Below are positions 38,801-52,840 of a stretch of 64,000 nt of DNA, piece after piece. Both the position numbers and the translations under genes were made by a program. The stretch lies in NCBI RefSeq assembly GCF_029227915.1, contig NC_079887.1, positions 682,001 to 746,000 on the forward strand, in the 5' to 3' direction. Position 1 is the first letter of the stretch. Each line of letters opens with the position of its first letter. The notes under the pieces were generated by a model. It was not told where the DNA came from. It saw only the letters and a list, made by a program, of their open reading frames with translations, and made no database searches. Source of the DNA: Hydractinia symbiolongicarpus. Its lineage: Eukaryota > Cnidaria > Hydrozoa > Anthoathecata > Hydractiniidae.

Positions 38801-40900
38801 GCCCGGGATTTACGGGAAATCGCGGAATTTCGTTTGCCGGCGATTAAACTTCTTTTATTCAGCGTCTCATCAAAAATGAAAACATTTTTAAAAACTACAA
38901 GTTTTATGCGTTTTAGTGGTGAAAAAATAATTTAAAAAATCGTTCTGGAAACGAGTTTACTCCCTGGGTACTTTCTTTGTATACTTTTGACTATACGGGC
39001 CGAGTCCGGGATTTAGGGAAATCGCAGGTTTTCGTTTGCCGGCGATTAAACTGCTTTTATTCAGCGTCTCATCAAAAATGAAAACATTTTTGAAAACTAC
39101 AAGTCTCATGCATTTTAGTGGTGAAAAAATAATTTAAAAAATCGTTCGGGAAATGAGTTTACTCCCTGGGTACTTTCTTTGTATACTTTTGACTATACGG
39201 GCCGAGTCCGGGATTTACGGGAAATCGCGGATTTTCGTTTGCCGGCGATTAAACTTCTTTTATTCAGCGTCCCATCAAATATGAAAATATTTTTGAAAAC
39301 TACAAGTCTCATGCGTTTAGTGGTAAAAAAATAATATAAAAAATCGTTCGGGAAATGAGTTTACTCCCTGGGTACTTTCTTTGTATACTTTTGACTATAC
39401 GGGCCAAGCCCGGGATTTACGGGAAATCGCGGGTTTTCGTTTGCCGGCGATTAAACTTCTTTTATTCAGCGTCTCATCAAAAATGAAAACATTTTTGAAA
39501 ACTACAAGTCTCATGCGTTTTAGTGGTGAAATAATAATTTAAAAAATCGTTCTGGAAACGAGTTTACTCCCTGGGTACTTTCTTTGTCTACTTTTGACTA
39601 TACGGGCCGAGTCCAGGATTTACGGAAAATCGCAGGTTTTCGTTTGCCGGCGAATAAACTTCTTTTATTCAGCGTCTCATCAAAAATGAAAACATTTTTA
39701 AAAACTAGAAGTCTTATGCGTTTTAGTGGTGAAAAAATAATTTAAAAAATCGTTCTTGAAATGAATTTACTCCCTGGGTACTTTCTTTGTATACTTTTGA
39801 CTATACGGGCCGAGTCCGGGATTTAGGGAAATCGCAGGTTTTCGTTTGCCGGCGATTAAAATTCTTTTATTCAGCGTCCCATCAAATATGAAAATATTTT
39901 TGAAAACTATAAGTCTCATGCGTTTAGTGGTAAAAAAATAATATAAAAAATCGTTCGGGAAATGAGTTTACTCCCTGGGTACTTTCTTTGTATACTTTTG
40001 ACTATACGGGCCAAGCCCGGGATTTACGGGAAATCGCGGAATTTCGTTTGCCGGCGATTAAACTTCTTTTATTCAGCGTCTCATCAAAAATGAAAACATT
40101 TTTAAAAACTACAAGTTTTATGCGTTTTAGTGGTGAAAAAATAATTTAAAAAATCGTTCTGGAAACGAGTTTACTCCCTGGGTACTTTCTTTGTATACTT
40201 TTGACTATACGGGCCGAGTCCGGGATTTAGGGAAATCGCAGGTTTTCGTTTGCCGGCGATTAAACTGCTTTTATTCAGCGTCTCATCAAAAATGAAAACA
40301 TTTTTGAAAACTACAAGTCTCATGCATTTTAGTGGTGAAAAAATAATTTAAAAAATCGTTCGGGAAATGAGTTTACTCCCTGGGTACTTTCTTTGTATAC
40401 TTTTGACTATACGGGCCGAGTCCGGGATTTACGGGAAATCGCGGATTTTCGTTTGCCGGCGATTAAACTTCTTTTATTCAGCGTCCCATCAAATATGAAA
40501 ATATTTTTGAAAACTACAAGTCTCATGCGTTTAGTGGTAAAAAAATAATATAAAAAATCGTTCGGGAAATGAGTTTACTCCCTGGGTACTTTCTTTGTAT
40601 ACTTTTGACTATACGGGCCAAGCCCGGGATTTACGGGAAATCGCGGGTTTTCGTTTGCCGGCGATTAAACTTCTTTTATTCAGCGTCTCATCAAAAATGA
40701 AAACATTTTTAAAAACTACAAGTCTCATGCGTTTTAGTGGTGAAAAAGTAATTTAAAAAATCGTTCGGGAATCGAGTTTACTCCCTGGGTACTTTCTTTG
40801 TATACTTTTGACTATACGGGCCAAGCCCGGGATTTACGGGAAATCGCAGGTTTTCGTTTGCCGGCGATTAAACTTCTTTTATTCAGCGTCTCATCAAAAA
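35800..40900 (+). repeat. Hexamer higher-order repeat zone (1,214-bp unit)
   Basis: The private change AACTATAAGTCTC (TATAAG at 36267, 37481, 38695 and 39908) recurs with steps of 1214, 1214 and 1213 bp. Linked markers follow it in the same order each time: ATCGCGGAATTTCG, ACAAGTTTTATG with CTGGAAACGAG, then CATGCATTTTAG, then CCCATCAAATATG. Between the second and third copies (38.1-38.6 kb) the tail of the unit is replaced by two monomers with GGGAAATGGCGGATTTTCG. Confidence 0.85.
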
Positions 40901-42299
40901 TGAAAACATTTTTGAAAACTACAAGTCTCATGCGTTTTAGTGGTGAAAAAATAATTTAAAAAATCGTTCGGGAAATGAGTTTACTCCCTGGGTACTTTCT
41001 TTGTATACTTTTGACTATACGGGCCGAGTCCGGGATTTACGGGAAATGGCGGATTTTCGTTTGCCGGCGATTAAACTTCTTTTATTCAGCGTCCCATCAA
41101 ATATGAAAACATTTTTGAAAACTACAAGTCTCATGCATTTTAGTGGTGAAAAAATAATTTAAAAAATCGTTCGGGAAATGAGTTTACTCCCTGGGTACTT
41201 TCTTTGTATACTTTTGACTATACGGGCCGAGTCCGGGATTTACGGGAAATGGCGGATTTTCGTTTGCCGGCGATTAAACTTCTTTTATTCAGCGTCCCAT
41301 CAAATATGAAAATATTTTTGAAAACTACAAGTCTCATGCGTTTAGTGGTAAAAAAATAATATAAAAAATCGTTCGGGAAATGAGTTTACTCCCTGGGTAC
41401 TTTCTTTGTATACTTTTGACTATACGGGCCGAGTCCGGGATTTACGGGAAATCGCGGATTTTCGTTTGCCGGCGATTAAACTGCTTTTATTCAGCGTCTC
41501 ATCAAAAATGAAAACATTTTTAAAAACTACAAGTCTCATGCATTTTAGTGGTGAAAAAATAATTTAAAAAATCGTTCGGGAAATGAGTTTACTCCCTGGG
41601 TACTTTCTTTGTATACTTTTGACTATACGGGCCGAGTCCGGGATTTACGGGAAATCGCAGATTTTCGTTTGCCGGCGATTAAACTTTTTTTATTCAGCGT
41701 CTCATCAAATATGAAAACATTTTTGAAAAACTACAAGTCTCATGCATTTTAGTGGTGAAAAAATAATTTAAAAAATCGTTCGGGAAATGAGTTTACTCCC
41801 TGGGTACTTTCTTTGTATACTTTTGACTATACGGGCCGAGTCCGGGATTTACGGGAAATCGCGGATTTTCGTTTGCCGGCGATTAAACTTCTTTTATTCA
41901 GCGTCCCATCAAATATGAAAATATTTTTGAAAACTACAAGTCTCATGCGTTTAGTGGTAAAAAAATAATATAAAAAATCGTTCGGGAAATGAGTTTACTC
42001 CCTGGGTACTTTCTTTGTATACTTTTGACTATACGGGCCGAGTCCGGGATTTACGGGAAATCGCGGATTTTCGTTTGCCGGCGATTAAACTTCTTTTATT
42101 CAGCGTCCCATCAAATATGAAAATATTTTTGAAAACTACAAGTCTCATGCGTTTAGTGGTAAAAAAATAATATAAAAAATCGTTCGGGAAATGAGTTTAC
42201 TCCCTGGGTACTTTCTTTGTATACTTTTGACTATGCGGGCCAAGCCCTAGAATTACGGGAAATCGCGGGTTTTCGTTTGCCGGCGATTAAACTTCTTTT

Positions 42300-45200
42300 A
42301 TTCAGCGTCTCATCAAAAATGAAAACATTTTTAAAAACTACAAGTCTCATGCGTTTTAGTGGTGAAAAAGTAATTTAAAAAATCGTCCTGGAAATGAGTT
42401 TACTCCCTGGGTACTTTCTTTGTATACTTTTGACTATACGGGCCAAGCCCGGGATTTACGGGAAATCGCGGGTTTTCGTTTGCCGGCGATTAAACTTCTT
42501 TTATTCAACGTCTCATCAAAAATGAAAACATTTTTAAAAACTACAAGTCTCATGCGTTTTAGTGGTGAAAAAGTAATTTAAAAAATCGTTCGGGAAATGA
42601 GTTTACTCCCTGGGTACTTTCTTTGTATACTTTTGACTATACGGGTCAAGCCCGGGATTTACGGGAAATCGCGGGTTTTCGTTTGCCGGCGATTAAACTT
42701 CTTTTATTCAGCGTCTCATCAAAAATGAAAACATTTTTGAAAACTACAAGTCTCATGCGTTTTAGTGGTGAAAAAATAATTTAAAAAATCGTTCGGGAAA
42801 TGTTTTACTCCCTGGGTACTTTCTTTGTATACTTTTGACTATACGGGCCAAGCCGGGATTTACGGGAAATCACGGGTTTTCGTTTGCCGGCGATTAAACT
42901 TCTTTTATTCAGCGTCTCATCAAAAATGAAAACATTTTTAAAAACTACAAGTCTTATGCGTTTTAGTGGTGAAAAAATATTTTAAAAAACGTTCTGGAAA
43001 TGAATTTACCCACAGGGTACTTTCTTTGTATACATTCGACTATACGGGCCAAGCCCGGGATTTACAGGAAATCGCGGGTTTTCGTTTTCCGGCGATTAAA
43101 CCTCTTTCATTAAGCGTCTCATCAAAAATGAAAACACTTTTGAAAACTACAAGTCTCATCAGTTTTAGTGGTGAAAAAAAAATTTAAAAAATCGTTCGTG
43201 AAATGAGTTTACTATCTGGGTACTTTCTTTGTATACTTTTGACTATACGGGCCGAGTCCGGGATTTACGGGAAATCGCGGATTTTCGTTTGCCGGCGATT
43301 AAACTTCTTTTATTCAGCGTCCCATCAAATATGAAAATATTTTTGAAAACTACAAGTCTCATGCGTTTAGTGGTAAAAAAATAATATAAAAAATCGTTCG
43401 GGAAATGAGTTTACTCCCTGGGTACTTTCTTTGTATACTTTTGACTATACGGGCCAAGCCCGGGATTTACGGGAAATCGCGGGTTTTCGTTTGCCGGCGA
43501 TTAAACTTCTTTTATTCAGCGTCTCATCAAAAATGAAAACATTTTTAAAAACTACAAGTCTCATGCGTTTTAGTGGTGAAAAAGTAATTTAGAAAATCGT
43601 TCGGGAAATGAGTTTACTCCCTGGGTACTTTCTTTGTATACATTTGACTATACGGGCCAAGCCCGGGATTTACGGGAAATCGCGGGTTTTCGTTTGCCGG
43701 CGATTAAACTTCTTTTATTCAGCGTCTCATCAAAAATGAAAACATTTTTGAAAACTACAAGTCTCATGCGTTTTAGTGGTGAAAAAATAATTTAAAAAAT
43801 CGTTCGGGAAATGAGTTTACTCCCTGGGTACTTTCTTTGTATACTTTTGACTATACGGGCCGAGTCGGGGATTTACGGGAAATGGCGGATTTTCGTTTGC
43901 CGGCGATTAAACTTCTTTTATTCAGCGTCTCATCAAAAATGAAAACATTTTTAAAAACTACAAGTCTCATGCGTTTTAGTGGTGAAAAAGTAATTTAAAA
44001 AATCGTCCTGGAAATGAGTTTACTCCCTGGGTACTTTCTTTGTATACTTTTGACTATACGGGCCAAGCCCGGGATTTACGGGAAATCGCGGGTTTTCGTT
44101 TGCCGGCGATTAAACTTCTTTTATTCAGCGTCTCATCAAAAATGAAAAAATTTTTAAAAACTACAAGTCTCATGCGTTTTAGTGGTGAAAAAGTAATTTA
44201 AAAAATCGTTCGGGAAATGAGTTTACTCCCTGGGTACTTTCTTTGTATACTTTTGACTATACGGGTCAAGCCCGGGATTTACGGGAAATCGCGGGTTTTC
44301 GTTTGCCGGCGATTAAACTTCTTTTATTCAGCGTCTCATCAAAAATGAAAACATTTTTGAAAACTACAAGTCTCATGCGTTTTAGTGGTGAAAAAATAAT
44401 TTAAAAAATCGTTCGGGAAATGTTTTACTCCCTGGGTACTTTCTTTGTATACTTTTGACTATACGGGCCAAGCCGGGATTTACGGGAAATCACGGGTTTT
44501 CGTTTGCCGGCGATTAAACTTCTTTTATTCAGCGTCTCATCAAAAATGAAAACATTTTTAAAAACTACAAGTCTTATGCGTTTTAGTGGTGAAAAAATAT
44601 TTTAAAAAACGTTCTGGAAATGAATTTACCCACAGGGTACTTTCTTTGTATACATTCGACTATACGGGCCAAGCCCGGGATTTACGGGAAATCGCGGGTT
44701 TTCGTTTTCCGGCGATTAAACCTCTTTCATTAAGCGTCTCATCAAAAATGAAAACACTTTTGAAAACTACAAGTCTCATCAGTTTTAGTGGTGAAAAAAA
44801 AATTTAAAAAATCGTTCGTGAAATGAGTTTACTATCTGGGTACTTTCTTTGTATACTTTTGACTATACGGGCCGAGTCCGGGATTTACGGGAAATCGCGG
44901 ATTTTCGTTTGCCGGCGATTAAACTTCTTTTATTCAGCGTCCCATCAAATATGAAAATATTTTTGAAAACTACAAGTCTCATGCGTTTAGTGGTAAAAAA
45001 ATAATATAAAAAATCGTTCGGGAAATGAGTTTACTCCCTGGGTACTTTCTTTGTATACTTTTGACTATACGGGCCAAGCCCGGGATTTACGGGAAATCGC
45101 GGGTTTTCGTTTGCCGGCGATTAAACTTCTTTTATTCAGCGTCTCATCAAAAATGAAAACATTTTTAAAAACTACAAGTCTCATGCGTTTTAGTGGTGAA

Positions 45201-45540
45201 AAAGTAATTTAGAAAATCGTTCGGGAAATGAGTTTACTCCCTGGGTACTTTCTTTGTATACATTTGACTATACGGGCCAAGCCCGGGATTTACGGGAAAT
45301 CGCGGGTTTTCGTTTGCCGGCGATTAAACTTCTTTTATTCAGCGTCTCATCAAAAATGAAAACATTTTTGAAAACTACAAGTCTCATGCGTTTTAGTGGT
45401 GAAAAAATAATTTAAAAAATCGTTCGGGAAATGAGTTTACTCCCTGGGTACTTTCTTTGTATACTTTTGACTATACGGGCCGAGTCGGGGATTTACGGGA
45501 AATGGCGGATTTTCGTTTGCCGGCGATTAAACTTCTTTTA
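42300..45540 (+). repeat. Tandem octamer duplication, 1,620-bp step
   Basis: 42.30-43.92 kb is repeated at 43.92-45.54 kb. Paired rare markers: CGAGTCGGGG (43861 and 45481), ACGGGTCAAGCC, GGAAATGTTTTACTCC, CATCAGTTTTAG, TTTACTATCTGGG and GTAATTTAGAAAATCG. I noticed only three differences between the copies: TTCAACGTC versus TTCAGCGTC, AAAACATTT versus AAAAAATTT, and TTACAGGAAATC versus TTACGGGAAATC. The exchange was therefore recent. Confidence 0.88.
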
Positions 45541-46279
45541 TTCAGCGTCCCATCAAATATGAAAACATTTTTGAAAACTACAAGTCTCATGCATTTTAGT
45601 GGTGAAAAAATAATTTAAAAAATCGTTCGGGAAATGAGTTTACTCCCTGGGTACTTTCTTTGTATACTTTTGACTATACGGGCCGAGTCCGGGATTTACG
45701 GGAAATCGCGGGTTTTCGTTTGCCGGCGATTAAACTTCTTTTATTCAGCGTCTCATCAAAAATGAAAACATTTTTAAAAACTACAAGTCTTATGAGTTTT
45801 AGTGGTGAAAAAATAATTTAAAAAATCGTTCGGGAAATGTTTTACTCCCTGGGTACTTTCTTTGTATACTTTTGACTATACGGGCCAAGCCGGGATTTAC
45901 GGGAAATCACGGGTTTTCGTTTGCCGGCGATTAAACTTCTTTTATTCAGCGTCTCATCAAAAATGAAAACATTTTTGAAAACTACAAGTCTCATGCGTTT
46001 TAGTGGTGAAAAAATAATTTAAAAAATCGTTCGGGAAATGAGTTTACTCCCTGGGTACTTTCTTTGTATACTTTTGACTATACGGGCCGAGTCCGGGATT
46101 TACGGGAAATGGCGGATTTTCGTTTGCCGGCGATTAAACTTCTTTTATTCAGCGTCCCATCAAATATGAAAACATTTTTGAAAACTACAAGTCTCATGCA
46201 TTTTAGTGGTGAAAAAAAAATTTAAAAAATCGTTCGGGAAATGAGTTTACTATCTGGGTACTTTCTTTGTATACTTTTG

Positions 46280-49200
46280 ACTATATGGGCCGAGTCCGGG
46301 ATTTACGGGAAATCGCGGATTTTCGTTTGCCGGCGATTAAACTTCTTTTATTCAGCGTCCCATCAAATATGAAAATATTTTTGAAAACTACAAGTCTCAT
46401 GCGTTTAGTGGTAAAAAAATAATATAAAAAATCGTTCGGAAAATGAGTTTACTCCCTGGGTACTTTCTTTGTATACTTTTGACTATGCGGGCCAAGCCCT
46501 AGAATTACGGGAAATCGCGGGTTTTCGTTTGCCGGCGATTAAACTTCTTTTATTCAGCGTCTCATCAAAAATGAAAACATTTTTAAAAACTACAAGTCTC
46601 ATGCGTTTTAGTGGTGAAAAAGTAATTTAAAAAATCGTCCTGGAAATGAGTTTACTCCCTGGGTACTTTCTTTGTATACTTTTGACTATACGGGCCAAGC
46701 CCGGGATTTACGGGAAATCGCGGGTTTTCGTTTGCCGGCGATTAAACTTCTTTTATTCAGCGTCTCATCAAAAATGAAAACATTTTTAAAAACTACAAGT
46801 CTCATGCGTTTTAGTGGTGAAAAAGTAATTTAAAAAATCGTTCGGGAAATGAGTTTACTCCCTGGGTTCTTTCTTTGTATACTTTTGACTATACGGGCCA
46901 AGCCCGGGATTTACGGGAAATCGCGGGTTTTCGTTTGCCGGCGATTAAACTTCTTTTATTCAGCGTCTCATCAAAAATGAAAACATTTTTGAAAACTACA
47001 AGTCTCATGCGTTTTAGTGGTGAAAAAATAATTTAAAAAATCGTTCGGGAAATGTTTTACTCCCTGGGTACTTTCTTTGTATACTTTTGACTATACGGGC
47101 CAAGCCGGGATTTACGGGAAATCACGGGTTTTCGTTTGCCGGCGATTAAACTTCTTTTATTCAGCGTCTCATCAAAAATGAAAACATTTTTAAAAACTAC
47201 AAGTCTTATGCGTTTTAGTGGTGAAAAAAAAATTTAAAAAATCGTTCGTGAAATGAGTTTACTCCCTGGGTACTTTCTTTGTATACTTTTGACTATACGG
47301 GCCGAGTCCGGGATTTACGGGAAATCGCGGATTTTCGTTTGCCGGCGATTAAACTTCTTTTATTCAGCGTCCCATCAAATATGAAAATATTTTTGAAAAC
47401 TACAAGTCTCATGCGTTTAGTGGTAAAAAAATAATATAAAAAATCGTTCGGGAAATGAGTTTACTCCCTGGGTACTTTCTTTGTATACTTTTGACTATAC
47501 GGGCCAAGCCCGGGATTTACGGGAAATCGCGGGTTTTCGTTTGCCGGCGATTAAACTTCTTTTATTCAGCGTCTCATCAAAAATGAAAACATTTTTAAAA
47601 ACTACAAGTCTCATGCGTTTTAGTGGTGAAAAAGTAATTTAAAAAATCGTTCGGGAAATGAGTTTACTCCCTGGGTACTTTCTTTGTATACATTTGACTA
47701 TACGGGCCAAGCCCGGGATTTACGGGAAATCGCGGGTTTTCGTTTGCCGGCGATTAAACTTCTTTTATTCAGCGTCTCATCAAAAATGAAAACATTTTTG
47801 AAAACTACAAGTCTCATGCGTTTTAGTGGTGAAAAAATAATTTAAAAAATCGTTCGGGAAATGAGTTTACTCCCTGGGTACTTTCTTTGTATACTTTTGA
47901 CTATACGGGCCGAGTCGGGGATTTACGGGAAATGGCGGATTTTCGTTTGCCGGCGATTAAACTTCTTTTATTCAGCGTCCCATCAAATATGAAAACATTT
48001 TTGAAAACTACAAGTCTCATGCATTTTAGTGGTGAAAAAATAATTTAAAAAATCGTTCGGGAAATGAGTTTACTCCCTGGGTACTTTCTTTGTATACTTT
48101 TGACTATCCGGGCCGAGTCCGGGATTTACGGGAAATCGCGGGTTTTCGTTTGCCGGCGATTAAACTTCTTTTATTCAGCGTCTCGTCAAAAATGAAAACA
48201 TTTTTGAAAACTACAAGTCTCATGCGTTTTAGTGGTGAAAAAATAATTTAAAAAATCGTTCGGGAAATGAGTTTACTCCCTGGGTACTTTCTTTGTATAC
48301 TTTAGACTATACAGGCTGAGTCCGGGATTTACGGGAAATGGCAGATTTTCGTTTGCCGGCGATTAAACTTCTTTTATTCAGCGTCCCATCAAATATGAAA
48401 ACATTTTTGAAAACTACAAGTCTCATGCATTTTAGTGGTGAAAAAATAATTTAAAAAATCGTTCGGGAAATAAGTTTACTCCCTGGGTACTTTCTTTGTA
48501 TACTTTTGACTATACGGGCCGAGTCCGGGATTTACGGGAAATCGCGGATTTTCGTTTGCCGGCGATTAAACTTCTTTTATTCAGCGTCCCATCAAATATG
48601 AAAATATTTTTGAAAACTACAAGTCTCATGCGTTTAGTGGTAAAAAAATAATATAAAAAATCGTTCGGAAAATGAGTTTACTCCCTGGGTACTTTCTTTG
48701 TATACTTTTGACTATGCGGGCCAAGCCCTAGAATTACGGGAAATCGCGGGTTTTCGTTTGCCGGCGATTAAACTTCTTTTATTCAGCGTCTCATCAAAAA
48801 TGAAAACATTTTTAAAAACTACAAGTCTCATGCGTTTTAGTGGTGAAAAAGTAATTTAAAAAATCGTCCTGGAAATGAGTTTACTCCCTGGGTACTTTCT
48901 TTGTATTCTTTTGACTATACGGGCCAAGCCCGGGATTTACGGGAAATCGCGGGTTTTCGTTTGCCGGCGATTAAACTTCTTTTATTCAGCGTCTCATCAA
49001 AAATGAAAACATTTTTAAAAACTACAAGTCTCATGCGTTTTAGTGGTGAAAAAGTAATTTAAAAAATCGTTCGGGAAATGAGTTTACTCCCTGGGTTCTT
49101 TCTTTGTATACTTTTGACTATAAGGGCCAAGCCCGGGATTTACGGGAAATCGCGGGTTTTCGTTTGCCGGCGATTAAACTTCTTTTATTCAGCCTCTCAT

Positions 49201-49450
49201 CAAAAATGAAAACATTTTTGAAAACTACAAGTCTCATGCGTTTTAGTGGTGAAAAAATAATTTAAAAAATCGTTCGGAAAATGTTTTACTCCCTGGGTAC
49301 TTTCTTGTATACTTTTGACTATACGGGCCAAGCCGGGATTTACGGGAAATCACGGGTTTTCGTTTGCCGGCGATTAAACTTCTTTTATTCAGCGTCTCAT
49401 CAAAAATGAAAACATTTTTAAAAACTACAAGTCTTATGCGTTTTAGTGGT
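46280..49450 (+). repeat. 11-mer duplication, 2,229-bp step
   Basis: 46.28-47.22 kb matches 48.51-49.45 kb. CTAGAATTACGG gives AGAATT at 46501 and 48730, and CCTGGGTTCT lies at 46861 and 49090. At 47221 the left copy jumps from a CTTATGCG monomer straight to GAAAAAAAAATTT with TTCGTGAAATG. One monomer present in the related 44.6-kb copy is therefore missing there. Confidence 0.78.
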
Positions 49451-50199
49451 GAAAAAATAATTTAAAAAAACGTTCTGGAAATGAATTTACCCACAGGGTA
49501 CTTTCTTTGTATACATTCGACTATACGGGCCAAGCCCGGGATTTACGGGAAATCGCGGGTTTTTGTTTCCCGGCGATTAAACCTCTTTCATTAAGCGTCT
49601 CATCAAAAATGAAAACACTTTTGAAAACTACAAGTCTCATGCGTTTTAGTGGTGAAAAAAAAATTTAAAAAATCGTTCGTGAAATGAGTTTACTCCCTGG
49701 GTACTTTCTTTGTATACATTCGACTATACGGGCCAAGCCCCGGATTTACGGGAAAACGCGGGATTTCGTTTGCCGGCGATTAAACTGCTTTTATTCAGCG
49801 TCTCATCAAAAATAAAAACATTTTTGAAAACTACAAGTCTCATGCGTTTTAGTGGTGAAAAAGTAATTTAAAAAATCGTTCGGAAAATGAGTTTACTCGC
49901 TGGGTACTTTCTTTGTATACTTTTGACTATACGGGCTAAGCCCGGGATTTACGGGAAATCGCGGGTTTTCGTTTGCCGGCGATTAAACTTCTTTTTTTCA
50001 GCGTCTCATCAAAAATGAAAACATTTTTGAAAACTACAAGTCTCATGCGTTTTAGTGGTGAAAAAAAAAATTAAAAAATCGTTCGGGAAGTGAGATTACT
50101 CCCTGGGTACTTTCTTTGTATACATTCGACTATACGGGCCAAGCCTCGGATTTACGGGAAAACGCGGGATTTCGTTTGCCGGCGGTTAAACCTCTTTCA

Positions 50200-51420
50200 T
50201 TAAGCGTCTCATCAAAAATGAAAACATTTTTGACAACTACAAGTCTCATGCGTTTTAGTGGTGAAAAAATATATTAAAAAATCGTTCGGGAAATGAGTTT
50301 ACTCCCTGGGTACTTTCTTTGTATACTTTTGACTATACGGGCCGAGTCCGGGATTTACGGGAAATCGCGGATTTTCGTTCGCCGGCGATTAAACTTCTTT
50401 TATTCAGCGTCCCATCAAATATGAAAATATTTTTGAAAACTACAAGTGTCATGCGTTTAGTGGTAAAAAAATAATATAAAAAATCGTTCGGGAAATGAGT
50501 TTACTCCCTGGGTACTTTATTTGTATACATTCGACTATACGGGCCGAGTCCAGGATTTACGGGAAATAGCAGGTTTTCGTTTGCCGGCGATTAAACTTCT
50601 TTTATTCAGCGTCTCATCAAAAATGAAAACATTTTTAAAAACTACAAGTCTCATGCGTTTTAGTGGTGAAAAAGTAATTTAAAAAATCGTTCGGGAAATG
50701 AGTTTACTCCCTGGGTACTTTCTTTGTATACATTTGACTATACGGGCCAAGCCCAGGATTTACGGGAAATCGCGGGTTTTCGTTTGCCGGCGATTAAACT
50801 TCTTTTATTCAGCGTCTCATCAAAAATGAAAACATTTTTGACAACTACAAGTCTCATGCGTTTTAGTGGTGAAAAAATATATTAAAAAATCGTTCGGGAA
50901 ATGAGTTTACTCCCTGGGTACTTTCTTTGTATACTTTTGACTATACGGGCCGAGTCCGGGATTTACGGGAAATCGCGGATTTTCGTTCGCCGGCGATTAA
51001 ACTTCTTTTATTCAGCGTCCCATCAAATATGAAAATATTTTTGAAAACTACAAGTGTCATGCGTTTAGTGGTAAAAAAATAATATAAAAAATCGTTCGGG
51101 AAATGAGTTTACTCCCTGGGTACTTTATTTGTATACATTCGACTATACGGGCCGAGTCCAGGATTTACGGGAAATAGCAGGTTTTCGTTTGCCGGCGATT
51201 AAACTTCTTTTATTCAGCGTCTCATCAAAAATGAAAACATTTTTAAAAACTACAAGTCTCATGCGTTTTAGTGGTGAAAAAGTAATTTAAAAAATCGTTC
51301 GGGAAATGAGTTTACTCCCTGGGTACTTTCTTTGTATACATTTGACTATACGGGCCAAGCCCAGGATTTACGGGAAATCGCGGGTTTTCGTTTGCCGGCG
51401 ATTAAACTTCTTTTATTCAG
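50200..51420 (+). repeat. Trimer duplication, 608-bp step
   Basis: The uncommon states AAAAAATATATTAAAAA (ATATTA at 50271 and 50879), ACAAGTGTCATGCG, CGTTCGCCGGCG, TACTTTATTTGTATACATTCG and GGGAAATAGCAGG all recur 608 bp apart with no difference noticed. This is a recent tandem copy of three monomers. Confidence 0.85.
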
Positions 51421-52840
51421 CGTCTCATCAAAAATGAAAACATTTTTAAAAACTACAAGTCTCATGCGTTTTAGTGGTGAAAGAGTAATTTAAAAAATCG
51501 TTCGGGAAATGAGTTTACTCCCTGGGTACTTTCTTTGTATACATTTGACTATACGGGCCAAGCCCGGGATTTACGGGAAATCGCGGGTTTTCGTTTGCCG
51601 GCGATTAAACTTCTTTTATTCAGCGTCTCATCAAAAATGAAAACATTTTTGAAAACTACAAGTCTCATGCGTTTTAGTGGTGAAAAAATAATTTAAAAAA
51701 TCGTTCGGGAAATGAGTTTACTCCCTGGGTACTTTCTTTGTATACTTTTGACTATACGGGCCGAGTCCGGGATTTACGGGAAATGGCGGATTTTCGTTTG
51801 CCGGCGATTAAACTTCTTTTATTCAGCGTCCCATCAAATATGAAAACATTTTTGAAAACTACAAGTCTCATGCATTTTAGTGGTGAAAAAATAATTTGAA
51901 AAATCGTTCGGGAAATGAGTTTACTCCCTGGGTACTTTCTTTGTATACTTTTGACTATACGGGCCGAGTCCGGGATTTACGGGAAATGGCGGATTTTCGT
52001 TTGCCGGCGATTAAACTTCTTTTATTCAGCGTCCCATCAAATATGAAAACATTTTTGAAAACTACAAGTCTCATGCATTTTAGTGGTGAAAAAATAATTT
52101 AAAAAATCGTTCGGGAAGTGAGTTTAGTCCCTGGGTACTTTCTTTGTATACTTTTGACTATACGGGCCGAGTCCGGGATTTACGGGAAATCGCGGATTTT
52201 CGTTTGCCGGCGATTAAACTTCTTTTATTCAGCGTCTCATCAAAAATGAAAACATTTTTAAAAACTACAAGTCTCATGCGTTTTAGTGGTGAAAAAGTAA
52301 TTTAAAAAATCGTTCGGGAAATGAGTTTACTCCCTGGGTACTTTCTTTGTATACATTTGACTATACGGGCCAAGCCCGGGATTTACGGGAAATCGCGGGT
52401 TTTCGTTTGCCGGCGATTAAACTTCTTTTATTCAGCGTCTCATCAAAAATGAAAACATTTTTGAAAACTACAAGTCTCATGCGTTTTAGTGGTGAAAAAA
52501 TAATTTAAAAAATCGTTCGGGAAATGAGTTTACTCCCTGGGTACTTTCTTTGTATACTTTTGACTATACGGGCCGAGTCCGGGATTTACGGGAAATGGCG
52601 GATTTTCGTTTGCCGGCGATTAAACTTCTTTTATTCAGCGTCCCATCAAATATGAAAACATTTTTGAAAACTACAAGTCTCATGCATTTTAGTGGTGAAA
52701 AAATAATTTAAAAAATCGTTCGGGAAATGAGTTTACTCCCTGGGTACTTTCTTTGTATACTTTTGACTATACGGGCCGAGTCCGGGATTTACGGGAAATG
52801 GCGGATTTTCGTTTGCCGGCGATTAAACTTCTTTTATTCA
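51420..52840 (+). repeat. Tetramer repeat, ~812-bp step
   Basis: The monomer with ACATTTGAC (51541 and 52353) is followed each time by one GTATACTTTTGAC monomer and then monomers with GGGAAATGGCGGATTTTCG and CATGCATTTTAG. The GGCGGATTTTCG type also repeats as adjacent monomers, so single-monomer duplication has occurred inside the unit. Confidence 0.7.
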
